NCBI RefSeq assembly: GCF_000952685.1
Contig: NZ_JYHV01000024.1
Coordinates: forward strand, 68,979-111,996
DNA: 43,018 nt
Reading direction: 5' to 3'
Source: Stutzerimonas stutzeri
GTDB lineage: Bacteria; Pseudomonadota; Gammaproteobacteria; Pseudomonadales; Pseudomonadaceae
The translations under genes and the position numbers were made by a program. Below, piece by piece: positions 1 through 7,849 of the stretch (position 1 is its first letter; each line of letters begins with the position of its first letter). The notes under the pieces are model-generated. The model had not been told where the DNA came from, did no database searches, and was given only the letters and a program-made list of their open reading frames with translations.

Positions 1-7
1 AACGACG

Positions 8-38
8 AACCCCGCCTCTATGGCGGGGTTCGCGTTTT
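8..38 (+). terminator. Rho-independent terminator of an upstream off-window gene
   Basis: A 9-bp perfect stem (AACCCCGCC at 8-16, GGCGGGGTT at 22-30) with a 5-nt loop is followed by a short T run at 35-38. This is the layout of an intrinsic terminator read on the plus strand, so it most likely ends a gene lying left of the window. Confidence 0.7.
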
Positions 39-122
39 GGGGCTCGACATATTCGCAGTACGCACAGCCTGGATTAAGAGGCTGGACATCGACGGTCTTC
101 GCGAGCGACAGCCCATCAAACA

Positions 123-149
123 AAAGCCCCGGCCGATGGCCAGGGCTTT
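123..149 (-). terminator. Terminator downstream of the cold-shock gene
   Basis: A 12-bp stem with one mismatch (123-134 pairing with 138-149) and a 3-nt loop. On the minus strand it is followed by TTTTG TTT, a U-rich tract. It lies about 50 nt past the stop of the minus-strand cold-shock gene and is its probable intrinsic terminator. A C-rich/G-rich core makes the stem very stable. Confidence 0.6.
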
Positions 150-176
150 GTCAGCAATGGGCCTGCCTACCGACAG

Positions 177-194
177 GCTTGCATTTATGCAAGC
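177..194. other. Perfect hairpin just after the cold-shock stop codon
   Basis: GCTTGCA (177-183) and TGCAAGC (188-194) form a 7-bp stem with a TTTA tetraloop, beginning 5 nt beyond the stop codon at 200-202. It has no T tract of its own, so it is more likely a 3'UTR stability element or part of a two-hairpin termination region than a terminator by itself. Confidence 0.4.
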
Positions 195-199
195 GGCTA

Positions 200-409
200 T
201 CAGAGCCCTGCCACGTCCTCGGCCTGCAGGCCCTTCTGGCCTTGGGTGACCGAGAATTCCACTTGCTGACCTTCGGTCAGAGAGCGGTGGCCTTCGCCAC
301 GAATAGCCTGGTAGTGAACAAACACATCCGCACCACTGCCACGCTGGATGAATCCATAACCCTTGGCATCATTGAACCACTTGACGGTTCCGGTTTCGCG
401 CTCAGCCAT
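200..409 (-). CDS. Cold-shock domain protein (CspA family)
   Basis: A 69-residue single cold-shock domain (five-stranded OB fold) that binds single-stranded RNA or DNA as an RNA chaperone in the cytoplasm. RNP1 is visible as KGYGFI near residues 17-22 and RNP2 as VFVHY near residues 30-34. The length is that of the family. The start at 409 is chosen because GGAG lies at 418-421, 8 nt upstream, and the protein then begins [12 protein letters not shown] as family members do. A longer in-frame ORF to 496 adds 29 residues with no family resemblance. A candidate -10 at 544-549 would give a long 5' leader, as is common for cold-shock mRNAs. Which paralogue (CspA, CapB or CspD-like) cannot be settled here. 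Confidence 0.93.
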   Translation of the reverse strand: MAERETGTVKWFNDAKGYGFIQRGSGADVFVHYQAIRGEGHRSLTEGQQVEFSVTQGQKGLQAEDVAGL

Positions 410-543
410 TACTACTTCTCCAACTCGATTCTTATTATTCCCCGTTCGGGAAGGGACTCTCAGGCCTGCCCCGCTGAGGACACCTGCCAGCGGCAATATA
501 CCGGAGCAGGCATGACAAGCGCGTTGCAGGCCATCGACGGACG

Positions 544-549
544 AGTATA
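544..549 (-). promoter_or_regulatory. Candidate -10 element for the cold-shock gene
   Basis: TATACT on the minus strand (AGTATA at 544-549) matches five of six bases of the sigma70 -10 consensus. It would place transcription start near 537 and give a leader of roughly 130 nt before the start codon. I do not see a good -35 at 16-18 nt, so this is a weak call. Confidence 0.35.
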
Positions 550-648
550 GAACAGGAAAAATTCTCGTCTTGAGTTTTTACAGTCGTTCATAGCGATGAC
601 GCCTCACGCTTGAACCGCCATCGCAAATCAACACCGAGCCAGCACTGA

Positions 649-2484
649 TCAACCCGCTCTGCGCCGACGCCACAACCACCGCAGCAGCACGCCCACCGTC
701 AACAGCAACGGCACCAAGGCGATATTGAAGAACTTCAACGTGCGGCCCAGCGCATCGATATCGGCGTTGAGCTGATAGCGAACCTCGCGCAGTTCCTTGC
801 GAATACGCAGTTTCTCTTTTAAGTAACCCTGCAGAGCGGCTTGTTGCTCATCCGTAAGCTCTATCGCGCCTTCGGCGTTCGGGCCCTGCAATTCGGCGAG
901 TTGCGCTTCGGTAGCGGCCAGCCGCTGCTGTAGCACCTCTTCCTTCTCCCGGAAGCGATTCTCGGCCTGTCGCTGCAATTCCTCGACCACCACGAACGGC
1001 CTGGCGAAGCGACCGCGTGAGCGCACACTGATCAGCGCATCGGTACCAGACAGGTTGTCCAATGCATTGACCACGAAGGTGCCGTTGTCGGCCCAGGGCT
1101 GCGGCATACGCTGCCCGAAGAAATCCTGCACCTGCACCCACATGCGATCGGCCAGCAGATCTGTGTCCGCGACGGCGATAACGTTGATGCTGGCACTTTC
1201 CTTCAATCCATCTTTACGGCCTTCGATGCCATCGGGATAGGCCGACTGCGCCGGCCCCTGAATACGCGCCGCAAGCGTGTAACGCTCACCCGTGGGCTCC
1301 AGATCACGCAGGAGTTCCTCGGGATTTTCCAGCGTCGCGAAGCGTCCTGCCTCGATCGGCATGGCATAACTGGAGCTCTGGAGCAACGGGATAAAACGGG
1401 TCGTGGCGCCCTCCAGCGGTTCGAGGAAGCCGGCGGTCGCCATATTCAGGCTTTCCAGCGAGGCAGTGGTTACATCCTCGGTATCCATGGTGTGCTGCGG
1501 CAGGCTCAGCCAGCCCGGATGGCGGACCGGCCGGCGCTCGGCACCCACCCCGACCGACATCGCATAGGACGCATCGGCGACAACCTCGCCGGGCGCCATG
1601 CGCACGCCCCACGCCTTGAACAGCGGTTCCAGATCCGAGGTCTTGCCCTCGCCGAACTCGCCCGGCCCGATACCCATGCCCGGATCGGCTTCGCTATAGG
1701 GATCGAGGAACACCAGCAACTTGCCGCCGCGCATGACGAACTGGTCGATCGCATAGAGCGTCTGCTCCGGCAGCTCCTTGGGATGCACCAGCATCAGCAC
1801 CGATACGCTGGCCGGGATCATGTCGACGTCGCGCTTGAGACTCTCGATATGGAACTGCTGACGAATGTCCTCCAGCACCATCCAGGGCGGTGTCGCCTGC
1901 TGGGTGCGCATATCGAAACCGCCCGTGATCGGCAGTCCGGAGAGCACCCCGACAACCGGCATCTGCGCCGACGCCAGGCTCTGCACCAGGCGACTGATTT
2001 CGTACTCGAGGAACTCCTCCTGATCCAGCGGGAAGAAGGGGATGCTCTGCGTTTGCCCATCGGCGTTGGTGCCGGCCAAACCGAAGTAGACCTTGTCGCC
2101 ACCCTGATTCAGCGGTACGGCCTGCAGGCCTAGCTCAGCGGCGCGATCCTCCTCTTCGGAGAACGGTTCGGGGTCAATCACATGCAGCTTGAGCTTGCCA
2201 TCAGCGGCGCGCTCATACGCCCGCAGCATTTCCTCGACGCGCCGGGCATAGTTGCGCAACGCTACGAGATCTTTGGTCGCCTCGTCCGAATAGAAGAAAT
2301 TCAGTTCGATGGGCTTCTCAAGCCCCTCGAGAATGGTCTCGGTACCTTCGGATATGGTGTAGAGCTTCTGCTCGGTCAGGTCCAGCCGCGCGTCGGTGAA
2401 CACCAGGCCGGAAAATACGTTGAATGCCAGGAAGGCCAATGCGATCAGCAGCAGCCCAGCACCCGAATACATCACTCGTTTCAT
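649..2484 (-). CDS. Gld-type ABC exporter auxiliary protein (GldG-like)
   Basis: A 611-residue protein with one N-terminal membrane segment (about residues 7-28), a large extracytoplasmic region, a Glu/Gln-rich probable coiled coil near residues 500-570, and a C-terminal membrane segment followed by an Arg-rich tail (WRRRRAG). This is the architecture of the ABC_transp_aux/GldG family, which partners an ATPase and a permease encoded upstream. In this operon the order ATPase, permease, auxiliary matches that family. The start has AAGGAAG about 7 nt upstream, and the gap to the permease gene is 10 nt, so translation is likely coupled. The transported substrate is unknown. Pseudomonads do not glide by the Bacteroidetes mechanism, so the name refers to family only. 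Confidence 0.82.
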   Translation of the reverse strand: MKRVMYSGAGLLLIALAFLAFNVFSGLVFTDARLDLTEQKLYTISEGTETILEGLEKPIELNFFYSDEATKDLVALRNYARRVEEMLRAYERAADGKLKLHVIDPEPFSEEEDRAAELGLQAVPLNQGGDKVYFGLAGTNADGQTQSIPFFPLDQEEFLEYEISRLVQSLASAQMPVVGVLSGLPITGGFDMRTQQATPPWMVLEDIRQQFHIESLKRDVDMIPASVSVLMLVHPKELPEQTLYAIDQFVMRGGKLLVFLDPYSEADPGMGIGPGEFGEGKTSDLEPLFKAWGVRMAPGEVVADASYAMSVGVGAERRPVRHPGWLSLPQHTMDTEDVTTASLESLNMATAGFLEPLEGATTRFIPLLQSSSYAMPIEAGRFATLENPEELLRDLEPTGERYTLAARIQGPAQSAYPDGIEGRKDGLKESASINVIAVADTDLLADRMWVQVQDFFGQRMPQPWADNGTFVVNALDNLSGTDALISVRSRGRFARPFVVVEELQRQAENRFREKEEVLQQRLAATEAQLAELQGPNAEGAIELTDEQQAALQGYLKEKLRIRKELREVRYQLNADIDALGRTLKFFNIALVPLLLTVGVLLRWLWRRRRAG

Positions 2485-2494
2485 GTGGGCTTCC

Positions 2495-3226
2495 TTACGC
2501 CGCTTTCTTCAGATCGACGACCACAGCGGTAGCCGCCAGCCAGGCGATGATCAGCGTGACGAAATAAAGCAGGTCACGCAGGTCGATAACCCCCTTGCTA
2601 AGAGAATCGAAGCGGATCAGGAAGCTCAGCGAAGCCACCGCATCGACCAACCACTGCGGCGCCCAGGCGAAGGCATCGAGCACCATCGGCAAACCGCTGA
2701 CGATGAACAGGAAGCACGCGCTCACCGCGAGGATGAAGGCGATCACTTGATTCTTCGCCAGCGCCGACATGCACGAACCGATCGCCAGAAACGCCCCAGC
2801 CAACAGCCAGCTACCGAAATAGCCGGCGGCGATCGCACCGTTGTCCGGTTCGCCGAGGTAATTGACGGTAATAACCATCGGGAACGTCAGCAGCAACGCG
2901 ATTCCGGCGAAGACCCAGGCCGCGAGAAACTTGCCGGTGACCGCCTCGAAACGGGTGATCGGCAACGTCATCAACAGCTCGATGGAGCCGGATTTGCGCT
3001 CCTCGGCCCACAACCGCATAGCGATGGCCGGGATCAGGAACAGATAGAGCCAGGTATGGAAGCTGAAGAACGGAACGAGATCCGCCTGGCCGCGCTCGTA
3101 GAAACCACCCAGATAGAAGGTGAAGACCCCGGACAGCACCAGGAAGATCAGGATGAACACATAGGCGAGCGGTGTCGCGAAATAGCTGCCCAGCTCGCGC
3201 TTGAAGATCACTGGCAACTGACTCAT
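2495..3226 (-). CDS. Gld-type ABC-2 permease (GldF-like)
   Basis: A 243-residue integral membrane protein with about six hydrophobic segments, beginning with a cytoplasmic RELGSYF helix and containing a long luminal loop after the first helix. The stretch WAEERKSGSIELLMTLPI is the typical coupling region of ABC-2 permeases of the GldF/NosY type. It forms the membrane channel with the ATPase encoded upstream. The start at 3226 is preceded by GGGGAGG and sits inside ATGA, overlapping the ATPase stop by 4 nt, which indicates translational coupling. An upstream in-frame ATG at 3304 lies inside the ATPase gene and is less likely. The substrate cannot be inferred. Confidence 0.85.
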   Translation of the reverse strand: MSQLPVIFKRELGSYFATPLAYVFILIFLVLSGVFTFYLGGFYERGQADLVPFFSFHTWLYLFLIPAIAMRLWAEERKSGSIELLMTLPITRFEAVTGKFLAAWVFAGIALLLTFPMVITVNYLGEPDNGAIAAGYFGSWLLAGAFLAIGSCMSALAKNQVIAFILAVSACFLFIVSGLPMVLDAFAWAPQWLVDAVASLSFLIRFDSLSKGVIDLRDLLYFVTLIIAWLAATAVVVDLKKAA

Positions 3227-4146
3227 AGCGCCTCCCCACGGGTCAATGTACGGAACACCTCGTCCAGTCGGCCGCGCTCCACGTTCAGCTCCTTCACCGC
3301 CCATCCCTGTTGGCTAACCAGTGCATTGATCTGCGGAAAGATCACCTGTCCCGGTTTGGCCAGTACCGTGATGCTGTGATCCGATTCGTTGTGCTCGACG
3401 CCCGCCACGCCGGACAGCGCGGCCAACGCGATGTCATCCAGCGGGCCGTCGCTGACCAGCGTCACCGCCTGGTGATATTTCGATCGGCTTTCCAACTCGA
3501 AAGGCGTGTCATCGGCAACCAATCGTCCACTGGCGATCACCACCGCACGGGTGCACACCGCGGCGACCTCCTCGAGAATATGGGTGGAAATGATCACGAT
3601 CTTGTCGTACGCCAGTCCCTTTATCAGTTCGCGTACCTGATGCTTTTGGTTAGGGTCCAGGCCATCTGTGGGCTCGTCGAGGATCAGCACCCGGGGATCG
3701 TGAAGGATCGCCTGGGCCAACCCGACGCGCCGCTTGAAGCCCTTGGACAGGGTCTCGATCGACTGGTCCAGCACCGATTCCAGCTCCACCTGCCCCGCCG
3801 CGGTATCGACCCGTACGCGCTTGTCAGCGCCCCGGTAGCCGCGCACTTCGGCGATAAAATCAAGAAAGCCGCGTACGCTCATATCGCCGTAGCACGGTGC
3901 GCCCTCCGGCAGATAGCCGATCTGCCGCTGGGCCTGAAGCGTCTGGGTTTGAATATCACAACCGAAAATGCTCGCCGTGCCGGAAGTCGGCGCAAGAAAA
4001 CCCGTCAGCATCTTCATGGTGGTGGACTTGCCAGCCCCGTTGGGACCCAGAAAGCCGAGCACTTCGCCTGGCTGGACGTTGAATGACAGGGCATCCACCG
4101 CCGTGTGTTGAGCAAATCTTTTTGTCAGGTTTTTCAGTTCGATCAT
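3223..4146 (-). CDS. Gld-type ABC transporter ATPase (GldA-like)
   Basis: A 307-residue nucleotide-binding subunit that powers the permease encoded downstream. Walker A is GPNGAGKST at about residues 34-42, the signature is LSKGFKRR, and Walker B is VLILDEPTDGLDP, followed by an H-loop in ISTHILEE. A C-terminal extension of about 80 residues after the ATPase core is usual for GldA/CcmA-type exporter ATPases. The start at 4146 is chosen because GGTGAG lies just upstream and the protein begins MIELKNLTKRF. The ORF extending to 4236 has an unrelated N-terminus. First gene of a three-gene operon with a promoter at 4207-4236. Confidence 0.88.
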   Translation of the reverse strand: MIELKNLTKRFAQHTAVDALSFNVQPGEVLGFLGPNGAGKSTTMKMLTGFLAPTSGTASIFGCDIQTQTLQAQRQIGYLPEGAPCYGDMSVRGFLDFIAEVRGYRGADKRVRVDTAAGQVELESVLDQSIETLSKGFKRRVGLAQAILHDPRVLILDEPTDGLDPNQKHQVRELIKGLAYDKIVIISTHILEEVAAVCTRAVVIASGRLVADDTPFELESRSKYHQAVTLVSDGPLDDIALAALSGVAGVEHNESDHSITVLAKPGQVIFPQINALVSQQGWAVKELNVERGRLDEVFRTLTRGEAL

Positions 4147-4462
4147 AGTTCTCACCCATGACGGACCCACGGCCGAACTCGGCAAGACGGGGCCAATGCG
4201 GGCCGGACTATAAAAAGAGCGTGGCGGACATTGCAACCAGCAAGGGAGGGTGTTGCTGGTACCTCACAGCGCAGCGCGTGGGTTCTACTATTCTCGAGCC
4301 AGCCCGTAGCTCGCGAGACACGCAACACCAACGGCCGACCGGGCAAGCTCATGCGATGGCGTCTGACGGGATCGACAAGTAGCGAAACCCAAGCAAGATT
4401 CGCTTCGTCCCTGGGATCGGCTACTGTCCGCGCTTTAACCTCAACGTTGGATCGACAAACGA
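4147..4462. other. Divergent intergenic region
   Basis: This 316-nt stretch separates the ABC operon (minus) from the isochorismatase-fold gene (plus). Apart from the minus-strand promoter at 4207-4236 I see no gene: the short ORFs here have no family resemblance or ribosome binding site. No convincing plus-strand promoter stands out. Confidence 0.5.
4207..4236 (-). promoter_or_regulatory. Sigma70-type promoter of the Gld-type ABC operon
   Basis: On the minus strand TTGCAA (4231-4236) and TATAGT (4207-4212) are separated by 18 nt. The -10 matches five of six consensus bases and the -35 four of six. Transcription would start near 4200, leaving a leader of about 55 nt before the ATPase start codon. 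Confidence 0.55.
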
Positions 4463-5038
4463 ATGGAAGACGCCGCGCTCTTGGTGATTGATCAGCAGAA
4501 AGGCATCGATCATCCCAAGTTGGGCCAACGAAACAACCCACACGCAGAAGCGGTGATGCTCGCCCTGCTCGTCCACTGGCAGGAGCACGGGCGGCCAGTG
4601 ATTCATATCAGGCATCGGTCTTCGGATCCGGACTCGGTGTTCTGGCCCCACCAGGACGGCTTCGAATTCAAGCCCGCGTTTCAGCCAGGTGAGAACGAAA
4701 CAGTCATCGAAAAATCCACGCCTTGCGCATTCACCAGAACCGATCTCGAAGCGCTTCTGGCGCAGTTGGGTGTTAGCTCGATCGTCATTACCGGCGTCGC
4801 AACAAACAATTCGGTCGAGGCAACGGCAAGAACGGCGGGCTGCAAAGGCATCGATGCCTACGTGGTCGAAGATGCCTGTTTCACCTTTGCCAAACGCGAT
4901 TACCGGGGCCAGATGCGCAGTGCTGAAGCGGTGCATGACATGTCGCTGGCAAACCTGGACGGTGAATATGCGAAGGTCGTCAGCTCGGCGAAAATACTGT
5001 CGCACCGAGCCAATACCATCGAGGGCGGCGCCCCGTAA
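4463..5038 (+). CDS. Isochorismatase-family hydrolase with Ser at the catalytic-Cys position
   Basis: A 191-residue alpha/beta hydrolase of the isochorismatase/nicotinamidase fold. The family catalytic Asp is D10 (LLVIDQQ) and the Lys is K84 (VIEKSTPCAF). The usual nucleophilic Cys falls at S117 in TGVATNNSVEATA, and the codon is clearly TCG. The domain is complete. Family members with Cys hydrolyse amides such as nicotinamide. Those lacking it, such as PhzD-type isochorismatases, cleave vinyl ethers. The Ser variant may belong to a recognised subgroup, so the substrate is left open. The ribosome binding site is weak (TTGGA about 12 nt upstream). It stands alone between a divergent ABC operon and plsB. 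Confidence 0.85.
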   Translation: MEDAALLVIDQQKGIDHPKLGQRNNPHAEAVMLALLVHWQEHGRPVIHIRHRSSDPDSVFWPHQDGFEFKPAFQPGENETVIEKSTPCAFTRTDLEALLAQLGVSSIVITGVATNNSVEATARTAGCKGIDAYVVEDACFTFAKRDYRGQMRSAEAVHDMSLANLDGEYAKVVSSAKILSHRANTIEGGAP

Positions 5039-5193
5039 CAGCCCGAACGAGCTAGCGGATGTACGCCGGGTGATTGACACGAAGCTCATCCGCGAACAGG
5101 CGCAAGCATCCCCCACCCTTTTGCCTACAAGCCGCTTACGGCACACTTGCGTGCTTCGAGGGTATTAACCCCTTTCACAGTCGAATCTGCCGT

Positions 5194-7677
5194 ATGACCC
5201 GTTCCCCAATCCGCCGTCTGATTTTCTCCCTCGTGCGCCGCGTGCTGTACTTCTGGGTGCGCTCCGAAACCATCAACCAGTCCGCCTTCACGCTCAAGCT
5301 GGACCGCAGCAAGCCGGTGTTCTACGTGCTGCAACGCGCATCGCTTAGCGATCTGGCGGTGCTCGATCACGAGTGCAGCAAGGCTGGGCTGCCGCGTCCG
5401 GTGGCCGAGGTGGCGGTGGGCGATCATATCGAGCCGGCAGCGTTCATCTTTCTCAGCCCAGCGGCCAGCTGGTTCGGTCGGCGGCCGCGGATTGCCGCGC
5501 CTGCGCCGCTGGTTCGGCTGGTCGGTGCGCTGGAACAGAACGCGGTGGACAACGCGCAGATCATCCCAGTGAGCGTGTTCTGGGGGCAAAATCCGGCGCG
5601 CGAAACCAGCCCCTGGAAGCTGCTGTTCGCTGACAGCTGGGCCGTGACCGGACGTCTGCGCAAGCTGATGAGCATCGTCATCCTCGGCCGCAAGACCCGC
5701 GTGCAGTTCTCCGCGCCGATCCAACTCAACGAACTGGTGGCACAGAACAAGGGCCACGAGCGCACCCTGCGCATGGCCCACCGCATGCTGCGGGTGCATT
5801 TCCGTAATCAGAGGACGGCGGTGATCGGCCCAGATCTGTCGCACCGTCGCAATCTGGTCAAGGGGCTGGTGCACGCACCGCAAGTACGCCAGGCGATCAA
5901 AGACGAAGCCGAGCGCGAGAACATTCCTCTGGAGAAGGCCGAAGCCCGCGCCCTGCGTTACGGCAACGAGATCGCCTCGGATTACGCCTACACCGCCGTG
6001 CGCTTTCTCGAGGTGGTGCTGTCCTGGTTCTGGAACAAGATCTACGACGGCATTCGCATCAATCATCTGGAGCCGTTGCAAGATGCGGTTCACGGCTACG
6101 AAGTCATCTATGTACCCTGCCATCGCAGCCATATCGACTATCTGCTGCTGTCCTACCTGCTGTTTCGCAACGGTCTGACACCGCCGCACATCGCCGCCGG
6201 CATCAACCTCAACATGCCGGTGATCGGTGGCCTGCTGCGCCGCGGTGGCGCCTTCTTCATGCGTCGCTCGTTCAAGGGCAACCCACTCTATACCTCGGTG
6301 TTCAACGAATACCTGCACACCCTGTTCAGCCGCGGCTTTCCGGTGGAGTACTTCGTCGAGGGCGGCCGCTCGCGGACCGGGCGGATGCTGCAGCCGAAAA
6401 CCGGCATGCTCGCCATTACCCTGCGTAGCTATCTGCGCTCCTCGCGGCTGCCGATTCTCTTCGTGCCGGTGTACATCGGTTACGAGCGGGTACTCGAAGG
6501 GCGTACCTATCTGGGCGAATTACGCGGTGCAGCGAAGAAGAAGGAATCGATCTTCGACATCTTCAAGGTCATCGGCGCGCTGAAGCAGCGCTTCGGCCAG
6601 GTCTGGGTGAACTTCGGCGAGCCGCTGAAGCTCAACGAATTCCTCGACCGCGAGCAACCCGGTTGGCGCCAGCAGAACCTGGGACCAGGTTATCGCCCGG
6701 AATGGCTCAACGAGACCACCAACAAACTGTCCGAACGCATCGCCCAGCGCCTCAACGAAGCCGCCGCGGTCAATCCGGTCAACCTGGTGGCGCTGGCCAT
6801 GCTGTCCACCAGCCGCCAGGCGCTGGACCGGCGCTCGCTGGAGCGCATTCTCGATCTGTACCAAAGTCTTCTACGCGCGGTGCCCTACTCGCCCCACGTC
6901 ACCCTGCCAGACGGCAACGGCGACACGCTGATCGACTATGTAAAAGACCTCGACCTGCTGGCCGAACAGAAGGACGCGCTGGGCAACATCCTCTATCTGG
7001 ACGAGCAAAACGCCGTCCTGATGACCTATTACCGCAACAACGTGATGCATATCTTCGCCCTTCCGGCACTGCTGGCGAGCTTCTTCCAGAGCAGTTCGAG
7101 GATCAGCCGCGATCAGATCCTGCGCTTCACCGAGGCACTCTACCCCTACCTGCGCGCCGAGCTGTTCATGCGCTGGGAGCCGGAAGAACTGGAAGCGGTG
7201 ATCGATCAGTGGCTGGCAGCCTTCGTCGAACAGGGCCTGCTCAAGCTCGACGGTGAGACTTACCTGCGACCGGCGCCCAGCTCGCGTCAGTTCGTGCTGT
7301 TGACGCTGCTGGCGCGGGTCATCGTGCAAACATTGCAGCGCTTCTACATGGCGATTTCGTTGTTGCTCAACAGCGGACAGAACACGCTCGACGCCGAGGA
7401 ATTGGAAACGCTGTGCACGATCATGGCCCAGCGTCTGTCGATCCTGCATGGCCTGAACGCGCCGGAGTTCTTCGACAAAAGCCTGTTTCGGCATTTCATC
7501 AAAAGTTTGCAGGACCAGGATGTTCTGCGCCTGGACGAGGCCGGCAAGCTCGGCTACCACGACAAGCTCGGAGAACTGGCCGAGGGTGTCGCCAAGCGCG
7601 TGCTGCCGGCAGAGATTCGCCTTTCGATTCGCCAGGTGGCGCTGGAGCGGCACGATGAGGAACGGCTGACGAACTGA
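5194..7677 (+). CDS. plsB: Glycerol-3-phosphate 1-O-acyltransferase PlsB
   Basis: An 827-residue inner-membrane enzyme that acylates glycerol-3-phosphate at position 1 to give lysophosphatidic acid, the first step of phospholipid synthesis. The acyltransferase blocks are all present: HRSHID (H310, D315) as the HX4D catalytic motif, [10 protein letters not shown] as block [11 protein letters not shown] (389 onward) as the glycerol-3-phosphate binding block III, and [15 protein letters not shown] as block IV. The length matches proteobacterial PlsB. The start at 5194 ([11 protein letters not shown]) is preferred because the N-terminus then aligns with the family. The ORF upstream to 5074 adds 40 residues of unrelated sequence. 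It is probably monocistronic. Confidence 0.96.
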   Translation: MTRSPIRRLIFSLVRRVLYFWVRSETINQSAFTLKLDRSKPVFYVLQRASLSDLAVLDHECSKAGLPRPVAEVAVGDHIEPAAFIFLSPAASWFGRRPRIAAPAPLVRLVGALEQNAVDNAQIIPVSVFWGQNPARETSPWKLLFADSWAVTGRLRKLMSIVILGRKTRVQFSAPIQLNELVAQNKGHERTLRMAHRMLRVHFRNQRTAVIGPDLSHRRNLVKGLVHAPQVRQAIKDEAERENIPLEKAEARALRYGNEIASDYAYTAVRFLEVVLSWFWNKIYDGIRINHLEPLQDAVHGYEVIYVPCHRSHIDYLLLSYLLFRNGLTPPHIAAGINLNMPVIGGLLRRGGAFFMRRSFKGNPLYTSVFNEYLHTLFSRGFPVEYFVEGGRSRTGRMLQPKTGMLAITLRSYLRSSRLPILFVPVYIGYERVLEGRTYLGELRGAAKKKESIFDIFKVIGALKQRFGQVWVNFGEPLKLNEFLDREQPGWRQQNLGPGYRPEWLNETTNKLSERIAQRLNEAAAVNPVNLVALAMLSTSRQALDRRSLERILDLYQSLLRAVPYSPHVTLPDGNGDTLIDYVKDLDLLAEQKDALGNILYLDEQNAVLMTYYRNNVMHIFALPALLASFFQSSSRISRDQILRFTEALYPYLRAELFMRWEPEELEAVIDQWLAAFVEQGLLKLDGETYLRPAPSSRQFVLLTLLARVIVQTLQRFYMAISLLLNSGQNTLDAEELETLCTIMAQRLSILHGLNAPEFFDKSLFRHFIKSLQDQDVLRLDEAGKLGYHDKLGELAEGVAKRVLPAEIRLSIRQVALERHDEERLTN

Positions 7678-7849
7678 TTTCTGTCGCGGACGCTCAAGCA
7701 CGGGCGTCCCGCAGCGAGGCCATCAGTGAAAATCACGCTAACGACGCTAAGGCTTAATGCCGAAACGTTCGTTCGCCGACAAGCACGACGCCCATACTCA
7801 GCAGGCAGTCCAATAAAAATGCTTCGGACGCCTACCGAAAGGGGCCTGT

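Noticed and set aside
2396..3379. Plus-strand ORF of 327 residues over the Gld-type permease gene
   Set aside because: Antisense shadow; the permease gene has a ribosome binding site, membrane segments and operon context.
4152..4541. Minus-strand ORF of 129 residues spanning the divergent intergenic region
   Set aside because: No family likeness, no ribosome binding site, and it runs into the isochorismatase-fold gene and across a good promoter.
7686..7712. Possible terminator after plsB
   Set aside because: The stem needs a bulge and has no T tract, so I do not call it.
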